Notes: generated from the sequence alone by a model not told the origin. A stretch of 64,000 bases of DNA from CAVYVZ01 sp963772065 (GCA_963772065.1 CAVYVZ010000001.1:186001-250000); one strand, 5' to 3'; positions 54,394 through 64,000 are shown, numbered from the stretch's first letter. A program made the numbers and translations.

Positions 54394-54437
54394 AGATACT
54401 CCTCATGCTATGCCCCACACACGAAATTCCTGACACC
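53672..54437 (-). mobile_element. IS256-family insertion sequence remnant
   Basis: The right end (54412-54437) carries GGGTGTCAGGAATTTCGTGT read on the minus strand, resembling the terminal inverted repeats of IS256-family elements as I recall them. A transposase start lies 20 bases inside at 54393. The left end is missing: the element breaks off near 53672, about 230 codons into a normal transposase of around 400. Its right end directly abuts the first unit of the right repeat arm, so the element inserted into a pre-existing array. No target-site duplication can be judged because one end is lost. Confidence 0.75.
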
Positions 54438-54586
54438 CTCGATCTCCCCGACCTCGCTGTGAATTGAAGACTTGCCTCCCCTGATTTCCCCGACCTCCCT
54501 GTGAATTGAAGAAGGCCTCCCTGATCTCCCTGACCTCCCCGTGAATGAGAGAGCGCTCCCCGATCTCCCCGATCTCCCTGTGAACT
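54437..54586. repeat. Right arm of the split inverted array
   Basis: Four tandem units of about 37-41 bases, the reverse complement of the left-arm unit (CTCCCCGACCTCCCTGTGAA and close variants). The last unit ends 1 base before the S9 peptidase stop codon (54588-54590). Its first unit abuts the IS256 remnant end. With the left arm it makes a large inverted repeat of roughly 150-200 bases per arm separated by the 0.8-kb IS remnant. Confidence 0.85.
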
Positions 54587-54587
54587 C

Positions 54588-56939
54588 CTAATGCGTTTGG
54601 CTGCGTCCATTCGCCGGAGCCACACCCCGCAGATGCACCTCGAAGAGCTTCAGAATCCGCTTATATTCATCCGCCCAGCTGGTTTCCTTCACGAAGCCGT
54701 GATCCTCGACCGGGTACGCCGCCAGCTCCCAGTTCTCCTTGCGCAGCTCGATCAGCCGCTGGGCGAGGCGCACCGAGTCCTGGAAGTGGACGTTCACGTC
54801 GACCATCCCGTGGAGGATCAGGAGCGCACCCTCGAGCTTGTCGGCGAAATAGATCGGCGAGCTCTTGCGGTACGCGTCCGCGTCGGTGTGCGGTTCGTTG
54901 AGGATGTTCGACGTATACGGGTGGTTGTAGTGCGCCCAGTCGGTCACCGGGCGTAGCGCGGCGCCGGCCGCGAACGTCTTCGGCGACGTGAACATCGCCA
55001 TGAGCGTGATGAAGCCGCCGTAGCTGCCCCCGTAGACACCGACGCGACGCGGGTCGACCTTCTGCTTCTCGGCCAGGTACTTCGCGCCATCGACGATGTC
55101 GTCGAGGTCCTTGCCTCCCATGTGTCGATAGATCGCGGTTCGCCAGTCGCGGCCGTAGCCGGCGCTGCCGCGATAGTCGACGTCGAGCACCACGTAGCCG
55201 CGCGACGCAAGGACGTGATGGAACATGTACTCGCGATAGTAGGTGGACCAGTAGCGATGCGCGTTCTGCAAATACCCGGCGCCATGCACGAAGATGACAC
55301 CCGGCGCGTTGCGATCGCGCCGTGAGCCGAGCATCTCCGGCGTGTAGAGCCGCGCGGGGACGTCGATGCCGTCGCGCGCCTTGAACGTCACGAGCTCGGG
55401 CTCGAGCCATCTCCCGGCGCGCCATTCCGAGGACGGGCTCGTCGTCACCTGTGTCGCTTTCGCGCCGGGCTGATTCGGCATCACGTACACCTCCGGCGGC
55501 TTGTTCACGTACGAATAAACGATTCCGATCGTCCGGTCGTCGGGCGATGCCACGCCGCTGCTGGCGCCGGTCTCTGCGGTCAGCTTCGTTCGCGGCCCGC
55601 CATCGATCGGCAGTGCATAGAGGTGGCGCTCGCCGGCATGCGTTTCGGTGGTGCTGATGTAGAACTTCGTTCGGTCGGGGGCGAGGTCTGCCTCGGCGAC
55701 TTCCCACTTTCCCGACGTGAGGGCTCTCGCTGTCGGGGCGTCGCTCGTGACGTCGGCGGTATAGAGATGCGCCCAGCCATCCTTCTCCGCGCCAAACCAG
55801 AAGCGCCGATTGTCGGGCAGCCAGCCCGCGAAGTTCGGGTCGCGAACCCACGCGGCGTCATGGGCGTGGTCGACGATCTTCCCGCTGCCGTCGCCGGACA
55901 CCAGCACGAGCCAGCGATCCTCGTTGTTGCCAGCGCGCGCCGCCGCCACCGCATGTTTCCCGTCGTCGGACAGCACGGGCATCGACCACCGCACCTCGCG
56001 CTTCTCGTCGACCGAGGGCACGCTCGCCCACGCGATCTTCAGCGTCTTCAGATCGAAGACGGCGAGTCGCGCCTTGGTCTGCGCATCTCCGACTTTCGTG
56101 CGCGCATTGATATCTTCGGTGTACGCCGACAGTGTGACGTAGTTGGGCACGATGGCCGTCTTGGCGCTCGCGGGGCGCTCGGTGACGAGAAGGTAGAGCA
56201 TGTCGCCGTCGCCGAGCGTCGCGTCGGTGACGGACTGCCGCTCCTCCAGCTCGAATTTCGGCAGCGCGTACGCCTGCTCCTTGCTCTCTTTCCGCTTCTT
56301 CTGTTCCTCGGCCTGCTTCACCGCCTCGAGGAGCTTCAGCTCCTCCTCCTTGAGGAACTTCTGGCTGTCGGAAGGTTTGGGATCCGTCTTCTTCGGCGCG
56401 ATGTCGGTGAGCTGAACGAACAGCCCGCCGTCGCTGCCGTCGACAGGGACGACGAAGACGTTGTTCTCGCGCACGAACGTGACGTGGGTCTCGTTGCGCG
56501 CCCAGCGCGGGCTCGATTCGGCCGCCGTCGTACGCGTCAGCGGCCGGCGCGTCCTGGCCACGGTGTCGATCAGCACGACATCGCCGTCCTGGACCGCAAC
56601 GACGCGGCGGCGCGCGCGATCCCATCGGCCGTCGGCCGGCGGCGCGCTGCGGCGCTGTTCGTCGGTGAGGCGCCGCGGCGCACCGCCCTCGCGCGACACG
56701 ACCCATGTTGCCGCCTCGTCTTCGTCGGGCATGCGCCACTCGAAGAACAGCTCCTTCGAATCGCCCGACCAGCGCAGGTCCGTCGGGGGGTAGCCGACAA
56801 GCTTCGGCCCGCGCATGATGCTGTCGATGGTGAGCGGGAACGTTCCCTGCCTCGCGGGCGCCTTCCTGTCGGCGGCAAGAGGGGACGAATCCGCGAGTGC
56901 GCACACGACGGCAAGCACCAAGACACTTTTTCTGAACAT
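54588..56939 (-). CDS. S9-family prolyl oligopeptidase-like peptidase, secreted
   Basis: The ATG at 56939 starts a signal peptide (FRKSVLVLAVVCALADSSPL); the same frame continues upstream to 56987 into repeat sequence. The 783-residue protein has a beta-propeller with WD40-like strands (RRLTDEQR, GAHLYTADV-like GWAHLYTADVTSD), then the hydrolase domain. The catalytic Ser lies in GVYGGSYGGFITLMAMF, Asp in HGMVDVNVHFQDS and His in VEDHGFVKETSW. It resembles dipeptidyl-peptidase-IV/acylaminoacyl-peptidase groups and probably cleaves short peptides in the periplasm. Its 3' end abuts the repeat array. Confidence 0.91.
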   Translation of the reverse strand: MFRKSVLVLAVVCALADSSPLAADRKAPARQGTFPLTIDSIMRGPKLVGYPPTDLRWSGDSKELFFEWRMPDEDEAATWVVSREGGAPRRLTDEQRRSAPPADGRWDRARRRVVAVQDGDVVLIDTVARTRRPLTRTTAAESSPRWARNETHVTFVRENNVFVVPVDGSDGGLFVQLTDIAPKKTDPKPSDSQKFLKEEELKLLEAVKQAEEQKKRKESKEQAYALPKFELEERQSVTDATLGDGDMLYLLVTERPASAKTAIVPNYVTLSAYTEDINARTKVGDAQTKARLAVFDLKTLKIAWASVPSVDEKREVRWSMPVLSDDGKHAVAAARAGNNEDRWLVLVSGDGSGKIVDHAHDAAWVRDPNFAGWLPDNRRFWFGAEKDGWAHLYTADVTSDAPTARALTSGKWEVAEADLAPDRTKFYISTTETHAGERHLYALPIDGGPRTKLTAETGASSGVASPDDRTIGIVYSYVNKPPEVYVMPNQPGAKATQVTTSPSSEWRAGRWLEPELVTFKARDGIDVPARLYTPEMLGSRRDRNAPGVIFVHGAGYLQNAHRYWSTYYREYMFHHVLASRGYVVLDVDYRGSAGYGRDWRTAIYRHMGGKDLDDIVDGAKYLAEKQKVDPRRVGVYGGSYGGFITLMAMFTSPKTFAAGAALRPVTDWAHYNHPYTSNILNEPHTDADAYRKSSPIYFADKLEGALLILHGMVDVNVHFQDSVRLAQRLIELRKENWELAAYPVEDHGFVKETSWADEYKRILKLFEVHLRGVAPANGRSQTH

Positions 56940-56963
56940 GAATGAAGTATACGGGCCAGGAAA

Positions 56964-57029
56964 GGACCACGAAAACACGAAAAGCACGAAGCAAATTGCG
57001 TTTCGTGCTTTCGTGCGTTTCGTGGTTCC
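56964..57029. repeat. CACGAAA-word palindrome
   Basis: The arm GGACCACGAAAACACGAAAA followed by GCACGAAGC pairs with GCTTTCGTGCGTTTCGTGGT followed by TCC. Nearly 30 bases per arm pair around AAATTGCG. It sits between the lipoprotein and S9 peptidase genes, both on the minus strand, just upstream of the S9 signal peptide. I recall similar CACGAA-word repeats in other bacterial genomes of this kind, but cannot cite them. Confidence 0.75.
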
Positions 57030-57043
57030 GACGAACGATGGGC

Positions 57044-57749
57044 CTAAGAAACCTTCACGCGAACGGTGAGCGGCGCAGTCAGCTTGGTGTTGACGTCGGC
57101 GCCTGGGCCGAGGCGCACTTCCTTTCCGCGCGTCGCGAGCACGACGCCGGTGCCACCGGCCCCGCCGATTGCGGCGCCCTTCGCTGCTCCGTCCCCGCCG
57201 CCGAGAATCGCGCCAAGCGCCGCTCCGGCGCCCGCGCCGATCGCGATCTTCTTCGCATCCTGGCCCTTCGTGGCTTCGGCGACCCGCGCGATCGACTCGG
57301 TCCGAATGTCGTAGCGATCCCCGTCGTGCTGGAGCGATGTGAAGCGGAAGGCGATCCGGGCGCGCCCCTTCACGCGGGCCGAGCGATCGGCCTGCGTCAC
57401 GCTGCCGAGCACTTCCGTCCCCGCTGGAAGCACCTGTGTCCCCTGGACTGCGATCGCGCGGCGCAGCGTGGCGCGAACGGAGTCTTCCACCTGGCTCGTG
57501 TCCGAGCCGATGGCCGTCTTCAGATCGAGCGAGAGCGTCGTGCCCGCCGGGAGTGTGATCTCACGGGTACGCGGGAATACCGACGGCAGCGGCCGCTTTC
57601 TTCAACGCGCCCGACGCGCCGCCTTCTGCCGGTGGTGCCGCGTCACTCGACGCCGGCGTTTCGGCGGGCGCTCCGCTTCCGCCACACGCGGCGCCGACTG
57701 CCGCAACGCCGAGTAGTGCGACCACCGTCAACGCGCGGCCGTAGTTCAA
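57044..57749 (-). CDS. Glycine-zipper lipoprotein, single frameshift
   Basis: The N-terminus MNYGRALTVVALLGVAAVGA followed by ACGG is a lipoprotein signal with a lipobox Cys. An Ala/Pro/Ser-rich linker follows. A TGA interrupts after VGIPAYP, but one extra G near 57580 accounts for it: the other frame reads FPRTREITLPAGTTLSLDLK and TAIGSDTSQVEDSVRATLRR. The C-terminal half has a glycine zipper (KIAIGAGAGAALGAILGGG, then GAAIGGAGGTG) and RGKEVRLGPGADVNTKL. Corrected length is 234 aa. Similar proteins are described as outer-membrane-associated; the function is unknown. The upstream 124-base gap (57750-57873) shows no feature I can support. Confidence 0.75.
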
Positions 57750-57873
57750 GGTACTGCTTCACATTCCCTCCCTTGGGGCCTCCCTTGAAGCCTTCCGACA
57801 CATGAGCTGTCGTTCTTACACACGAGAACAGCCACCGAAATGACAGTTTCCGGTGCAAAAACGTCAGCGCTGT

Positions 57874-59016
57874 TCATCGGGGCCCTTCTCCTGCGAGATC
57901 CTTGCCCGCCTCAGCCGTTACAGTCTGGCGCACATCGTCCTGGGCCTCGATCACGCTTTCCTCGCGCAAGGTTTCCTCCGGGGGTCCGCTCGCGTGCCGC
58001 ACCATCTCGATGATCGCCAGCGTCACCGCGACGATCACCGGACCGAGCACGACGCCAAGAACCCCGAATACATCGAGGCCGCCCAGCACCGAGAAGAACA
58101 CGAGGAGCTCGTGCAACCGGGTGCGCTGCCCCACCAGCCTCGGAGACAACACGTTGTCGATCGATCCGACGACAAGCACGCCCCACACGACGAGGATGAT
58201 CGCGCGCGTCCAGGCGCCGGTGACGGCGAGGAAAAGCGCGGCCGGCGCCCAGACGAGGAACGCGCCGGCCATCGGGATCATGCAGAGGAAGAACATCACC
58301 ACGCCCCACAAGAGTGGCGACGGCAGGCCGAGTGCCCAGAAGATGAAGGCGCCGAGGCTTCCCTGAATGAGGGCGATGACGATGACGCCGTAGACCGTGG
58401 CGCCAACGACCTCTTTCGTACGCGCGACGACGTCGCGCGTCTGTGAGCGCTCGAGCGGCAGCATCGCGAACGCCGCTCGTCTGATCGCGTCCCCATCGCG
58501 AAACAGATAGAACATCGTGAACACGACCAGGAGCATTTGCACGACGACCGAGACGGCGCCGCCGACGACGCCGATGGTGCTGTTGGCGAGCGTGCCGGTC
58601 CACCGCTCCAGCGTCGAGCGGAGGAACGCGGGGCTCTGGAGGCGCTCGATGTCGACGTACTGATCGAGCCATCGGAGCCAGGGCCCGAGCACCGGCGAGT
58701 CGAAGTCGAAGATGCGGGCCTGGTTCGTGCCGAGATTCCCCGCGATGTTCCGCAACTCATCCACCACGGCCAGCGTGATCAGCGTCACGGGCCCGAGGAT
58801 GGTGACGATTACCAGCAGTGTGGAAACCGTTGCCGTCCAGCCGGGGTGCCGCAGCCTGATGAGCAGCCGTCGATGCACCGGGTGAAAGACCGTGACGAGC
58901 ACCGCGGCCCACATCAGGACGTCGAGAAACGGCGCGATTATCCGCCAGCACAGGTACAAGCCCGCCAGCAGCGCGACGAGCAACGCAATCCAGGAGGCGC
59001 GGAAATCAGGCGGCAT
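57874..59016 (-). CDS. AI-2E-family transporter
   Basis: The ATG at 59016 gives PPDFRASWIALLVALLAGLY. Upstream ATGs at 59055 and 59070 add a polar leader and would reach the divergent gene's leader. The 380-residue membrane protein has about eight helices in the AI-2E (TqsA/PerM/YdiK) layout: APFLDVLMWAAVLVTVFHPV, GVVGGAVSVVVQMLLVVFTM, IQGSLGAFIFWALGLPSPLL, MIPMAGAFLVWAPAALFLAV and DVFGVLGVVLGPVIVAVTLA. An acidic tail (PPEETLREESVIEAQDDV) ends it. Family members export signals or exchange ions; the substrate is unknown. It is divergent from the PLD-like gene. Confidence 0.87.
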   Translation of the reverse strand: MPPDFRASWIALLVALLAGLYLCWRIIAPFLDVLMWAAVLVTVFHPVHRRLLIRLRHPGWTATVSTLLVIVTILGPVTLITLAVVDELRNIAGNLGTNQARIFDFDSPVLGPWLRWLDQYVDIERLQSPAFLRSTLERWTGTLANSTIGVVGGAVSVVVQMLLVVFTMFYLFRDGDAIRRAAFAMLPLERSQTRDVVARTKEVVGATVYGVIVIALIQGSLGAFIFWALGLPSPLLWGVVMFFLCMIPMAGAFLVWAPAALFLAVTGAWTRAIILVVWGVLVVGSIDNVLSPRLVGQRTRLHELLVFFSVLGGLDVFGVLGVVLGPVIVAVTLAIIEMVRHASGPPEETLREESVIEAQDDVRQTVTAEAGKDLAGEGPR

Positions 59017-59084
59017 GGGACTCGCACATGGGTGATGAGCTTTTGACTCGACCATACGCGAAACGCGCAATTGGAGGTTCGCTC

Positions 59085-60440
59085 ATGTCGAAAGTGCCCG
59101 CCATCGTCCTTCTGGTCTTCGCGCTGCTCCCGTCACCGGCCGCGGCGGAGGAGCTGTGCGATCCGGCGTTCCAGAACTGTCTCACGAAGCTGCTGGCGTT
59201 CATCAACAACGAAAAAGTGCGCCTCGACTTTGCGTACAACCTCCTCGAGGACCAGTCGATCGCCGACGCCGTGATCGCGCGGCACCGCGCCGGCGTGCCG
59301 GTGCGGGTCATCATGGAGCCGCGGCGAAACAGCACCAACCCGTTGAACAAGACGATGACCGACCGCATGCGCGCCGCCGGCATCCCGATCCTCCAGAAAC
59401 CGGCCGGCGGCATCTTCCATTGGAAGATGTTCATTTTCGCCGGGCAGCAGAAGGTCGAATTCGCGGCCACGAACTTCACGGCGGATTACCTTCGCCCGCG
59501 AGTAGCGTACCGCGACTACTACTCCGATCCGGTGTATTTCTCGAGCGACCTCGCGCTCGTGCACTCGTTCGAGCGGAAGTTCGACGATATCTGGATGGAC
59601 GCCGCGAACCTGACCGTGTACGGCAACGTGACGACACGCGCGCGGGCGTACGCGGCCTGGCCGATCGATCCCACGCTCTCGTTCGTGCCGTGGCAGAACT
59701 TTCTCACGCGCTCGAAGCCGCTGTACGACGCCGAGACGAAGCAGATCGACACGATCATGTACAAGATTACCGAGCCGGGCCACGCGGACGGATTGATTCG
59801 CGCCAGAAAGCGCGGCGTGCCGGTCCGCCTGATCGTCGAAGGGGACATGTACCGGAACACCAAGAATCTCTGGCAGGCCTACAACGTCGATCGCTTGCAC
59901 GCGGCCGGTGTGATGATCAAAGTTCGCGCGCACACCGGGTTCCTCCACCAGAAGACCACTCTGCTGTACGGTCAGGCCACCGCCGTCTTCGGCTCATCGA
60001 ACTGGACGCTCGAATCGAACAGCGGCCAGTGGGAGCACAACTACTTCACGCGCAAGTCGTGGTTCTTCACCTGGATGCGCGACATCTACAACCGCAAGTG
60101 GAACAACAGCACGGGGAACGTCGAAACCAAGGCGTTCGTGCCGCTCCCTCCGGCCGCTCCGGTGTACGTGTCCCCTGCGAACGCGGCCACCGGCCAGCCC
60201 ACCACCGTGACGCTCACCTGGAAGCCTGGATACTGGGCCCATCGGGCCGATCTCTACTTCGGCACCAGCTCGACGCCTCTGTTGTACCAGGCCAATCTGA
60301 CGACATCGGTCGGCGCCTCCGCCACCAAGAAGGTCACGATATCGGGCCTCACGGCCGGCCGAACGTACTACTGGCGCGTCGTATCGAAGACGATGGCTGG
60401 CAAGACGGCAGCCGGACTCGTTCGAAGCTTCGGCACTTAA
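59085..60440 (+). CDS. Secreted phospholipase-D-like protein with fibronectin type III tail
   Basis: GGAGG lies 8 bases before the ATG. A signal peptide (SKVPAIVLLVFALLPSPAAA) is followed by two PLD-type halves. Each has an HxK: GGIFHWKMFIFAGQQKVEFA and GFLHQKTTLLYGQATAVFGS. Each is followed by the typical [AG]xxN segment (AATNFT, FGSSNWT). The Asp of HxKxxxxD is missing in both: A in the first half, Y in the second. A C-terminal fibronectin-III domain (PVYVSPANAATGQPTTVTLT, TISGLTAGRTYYWRVVSKT) follows. At 451 residues it is secreted. It may be a nuclease or phospholipase with an altered acid, or a binding protein; activity is uncertain. Confidence 0.83.
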   Translation: MSKVPAIVLLVFALLPSPAAAEELCDPAFQNCLTKLLAFINNEKVRLDFAYNLLEDQSIADAVIARHRAGVPVRVIMEPRRNSTNPLNKTMTDRMRAAGIPILQKPAGGIFHWKMFIFAGQQKVEFAATNFTADYLRPRVAYRDYYSDPVYFSSDLALVHSFERKFDDIWMDAANLTVYGNVTTRARAYAAWPIDPTLSFVPWQNFLTRSKPLYDAETKQIDTIMYKITEPGHADGLIRARKRGVPVRLIVEGDMYRNTKNLWQAYNVDRLHAAGVMIKVRAHTGFLHQKTTLLYGQATAVFGSSNWTLESNSGQWEHNYFTRKSWFFTWMRDIYNRKWNNSTGNVETKAFVPLPPAAPVYVSPANAATGQPTTVTLTWKPGYWAHRADLYFGTSSTPLLYQANLTTSVGASATKKVTISGLTAGRTYYWRVVSKTMAGKTAAGLVRSFGT

Positions 60441-60464
60441 TGAAAGGCGTGAAAGAATTAGTAC

Positions 60465-63067
60465 ATGCGACCACTCGCCGTCCTATTCGTGCTCCTTCTC
60501 GCCTCTCCGTGCTCGGCACAGCGGCTGCCGGGCGGCGCGACGCCCGAGCACTACAGCCTCTGGTTTGCGCCGGACTTTCACACCGACACGTTCCGCGGGC
60601 GCGCCACGATCGACGTTCGCCTCGAGAAGCCCTCCCGCACGATCACACTGCACGCGGCGGAGATCGAGTTCGGTCAGGTCCAGGTCGTCGCGGACAACGG
60701 CGTGATGTCGCAGACCGCGACGGTCACGCTGAACGACAAGAATGAAACCGCCACGCTGACCGTTCCGAAAGAGATGCCGGCCGGCCCGGCGAAGATCGGC
60801 ATGTCGTACAAGGGCATCCTCAACGACAAGCTGCGCGGTTTTTATCTCAGCAAGGCAAACGGGCGCGAATACGCGGTGAGCCAGATGGAGGCCACCGATG
60901 CGCGACGTGCCTTTCCCTGCTTCGACGAGCCGGCCTACAAAGCGACGTTCGGCATCGAGATGATGATCGATGAGAAGGACGTCGCCATCTCGAACGGGAA
61001 GCAGATTCGGGACACGCCCGGCCCCGAGCGCGGCAAGCACACGGTGGCGTTCGAGAAGACGAAGCCGATGTCGACCTACCTGGTGGCATTGCTCGTCGGC
61101 GACTTCGTGTGCCGCGAGGCGGAGTCCGACGGCACGCCGCTGCGGGTCTGTTCCACACCAGACAAGAAAGCGCTCACGGGTTTCGCGCTCGAGGCCGCCG
61201 TGCAGCAGCTCGCGTTCTACAACGCCTACTACGGGGTCAAATACCCGTTCGGCAAGCTCGACATCATCGGCGTCCCCGATTTCGCCGCCGGCGCGATGGA
61301 AAACACCGGTGCCATCACGTTCCGCGAGCAGTATCTCCTCGCCGACCCCGAGCGCGCGTCGCTCGAGACCAAGAAGACGATTGCCGCGATTCTCTCGCAT
61401 GAGATCGCCCACATGTGGTTTGGCGATCTGGTGACGATGAAGTGGTGGGACGACATCTGGCTGAACGAAGGGTTCGCGACATGGATGGCGAACAAGCCGC
61501 TTGCCGCCTGGAAGCCGAACTGGCGCGTGGAGCTCGACGAGGTCGAGGAAACTCAGCAGGCGCTCGGCCTCGACGTGCTCCGATCGACGCGCGCGATCCG
61601 CACGAAAGTGGAAACGCCCGAGGAGATCAACGAGGTCTTCGACGCGATCGCGTATCAGAAGTCGGCAGGCGTGATTCGAATGGTCGAGAGCTACGTGGGG
61701 GCCGAGCTGTTCCGTAAGGCCGTGGCCTCGTACATCGGCAGAGTACGCGTACGCGAACGCCGCGGCCGAGGACTTCTGGAACGAGGTCGCGCGCGTGACC
61801 GGGAAGCCCGTCGACCGCATCATGAAGAGCTACGTCGACCAGGCCGGCGTGCCTGTTCTCGAGGTCTCCTCGGCGTGCGCGGGCGCGACAACCGAAGTCA
61901 CGATCCAGCAGGAACGCTTCGTCGGGACGCCCGGCGCACGGCCGGAGACGTCGCAGGTCTGGACGATCCCCCTCTGCTTCAAGGCATTTCCCGACAGCCC
62001 CGCGTCCTGCCACGTGGTCTCGAAGCCGAAGGAAACGCTGAGCGTTCCGGGTTGTGCCGCGGAAGCGTTCATCAACGCCGGCAGCGTCGGGTACTTTTTC
62101 ACCGAATACCCGCAGGACGTCGTACGCGCGCTCTCGCGGAAAGCGCGCGGCACGCTCACGCCGGCGGAACGGCTCGGTTTCATCGGCGATGAGTGGTGGA
62201 TGGTGCGCGCCGGCCGCCACGACATCGGCACGTTCTTGGATCTCGCCTCCGCGCTGGCCGCCGACGACACTCCGGCGGTCACCGAAGTGCTGGCGTCACG
62301 GGTGGAATACGCCGGTGAAAACCTGCTGTCGGAGGCGCAGCGCTCCCAGTTCGAGCGATGGGTCCGAAGCCGCTTCGGGCCGGCGCTCGACCGGCTTGGC
62401 TTCCCCGGCGGCGACGGCGACGAACTGCAGCAGGCGCGGCGGGCCGACCTGGTCGAGCTCGTTGGCATCTGGGGCGGCCCGGCGGAGGTGCACACGCGCG
62501 CCCGCGAGCTTGCGGCGAAATACATCGCGGATCCCGCGTCGATGCCGGGCACGCTCGTGCCGGCGGTGCTGCATGTGGCTGCGTATCACGGAGACGCTGC
62601 GCTGTACGACCAGTACCTTGCACGCCTGAAACAGCTTTCATCGCAGCCGGAGGTAGTACTACCGCTTCTTCAAGGCCCTTCCGTACTTTCGGGACCGGGC
62701 GCTCGTCATGCGGACGCTCGAGCTGTCGCTCTCGCCCGACATTCGCTCGCAGGACAGCGCGACGCTGATCGCGGATCTCCTTGCCCATTCGTGGGGACGC
62801 GACACCGCGTGGAGCTTCGTCAAGCAGCAGTGGCCCAAGCTGACCGAGCGGCTCGGCACGTTCATGGGGATTCCGATCATCGTCTCGGCGACAGGCAACT
62901 TCTGCTCGCGCGAGGCCGCCGCTGACGTCAAGCAGTTCTTCACGTCGCATCCCGTGGAGTCGACGGAGCGTGGCATCCGGCAGGCGATCGAACGCATCGA
63001 GAGCTGTGCCGCGTTGCGCGCGCGACAGGCGGAACCCATGAGCCGCTGGCTGGCCGGGCCTTTATAA
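60465..63067 (+). CDS. M1-family aminopeptidase, secreted, two frameshifts
   Basis: The protein has a signal peptide (RPLAVLFVLLLASPCSAQ). The M1 signatures follow: GAMENTGAITFREQYLL (exopeptidase site) and HEIAHMWFGDLVTMKWWDDI with LNEGFATWMAN (HExxH, second Glu, gluzincin zinc site). The frame breaks near 61742 (before EYAYANAAAEDFWNEVARVT) and near 62653 (before YYRFFKALPYFRDRALVMRT). Each is one extra base. Corrected length is 866 aa, the normal size for ERAP-like M1 peptidases with a C-terminal helical domain (RTLELSLSPDIRSQDSATLI, WSFVKQQWPKL). It trims N-terminal residues from peptides in the periplasm. It follows the PLD-like gene by 24 bases. Confidence 0.9.
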
Positions 63068-63076
63068 TCGCGGAGA

Positions 63077-64000
<924 letters not shown>

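Noticed and set aside
53387..54586. CRISPR-like array
   Set aside because: Units are contiguous and internally variable, with no unique spacers, and inverted copies lie on the other side of an IS remnant. No cas genes are nearby.
57750..57873. Gene or RNA in the gap between the lipoprotein and the AI-2E transporter
   Set aside because: No open frame with a credible start and no stem stood out. I see nothing specific here.

Overview
The window is high-GC (roughly 65%) chromosomal DNA from a Gram-negative bacterium, most likely an Acidobacteriota member of the Vicinamibacteria type. This rests on family content, not a search: an acidobacterial-type VWFA-related secreted protein, paired DUF1592/DUF1552 genes with c-type heme motifs, many secreted metallo- and serine peptidases, a PASTA-less Ser/Thr kinase, and two sigma-54 activators. 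No rRNA, tRNA, CRISPR array, phage or plasmid gene was recognised.

Layout. 0-0.4 kb: divergent VWFA-like protein (partial) and tatA with overlapping starts. 0.5-13.6 kb: a mostly housekeeping minus-strand run: pckA, gatB, a GT-C-like membrane protein fused to DUF3108, ftsE-ftsX, a small hypothetical, glycerate kinase, rnr and selB. 13.7-16.3 kb: ECF sigma/anti-sigma pair and a long cyanobacterial/plant-type ispH. 16.6-25.9 kb: secreted M14 peptidase, Spy-like protein, and a complete tripartite RND efflux operon (TolC-like, membrane fusion protein, inner-membrane pump). 25.9-31.6 kb: minus-strand tesA-ybbA-ybbP-like cluster, then a DksA-like regulator, a coupled hypothetical, folK and a small membrane protein. 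31.6-35.8 kb: M24 peptidase, phosphoglucose/phosphomannose isomerase, PP2C phosphatase and a secreted Ala/Thr-rich protein. 35.9-43.8 kb: two sigma-54 activators (TPR type and GAF type), a PilZ-like protein, an MBL hydrolase with a cysteine-dioxygenase-like cupin, and an alpha/beta hydrolase. 43.9-53.3 kb: a tight five-gene minus-strand operon, a tandemly duplicated DUF1592-DUF1552 module ending in a secreted ankyrin-repeat protein. 53.3-54.6 kb: a decayed IS256-family element inside a split inverted repeat array. 54.6-64 kb: S9 peptidase, glycine-zipper lipoprotein, AI-2E-type transporter, PLD-like protein with a fibronectin-III tail, M1 aminopeptidase and a truncated Ser/Thr kinase.

Two patterns run across the window. 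First, nearly every gap longer than about 50 bp holds an imperfect palindrome built from a short repeated word. Each locus has its own word, but a GGCTTAA/GGCTCAA version with a shared core recurs at four loci. Second, about a dozen single-base indels break otherwise well-conserved genes (gatB, pckA, M14 and M1 peptidases, TolC, DUF1592, a sigma-54 activator). Corrected lengths match family sizes, so sequencing or assembly errors are more likely than real pseudogenes.
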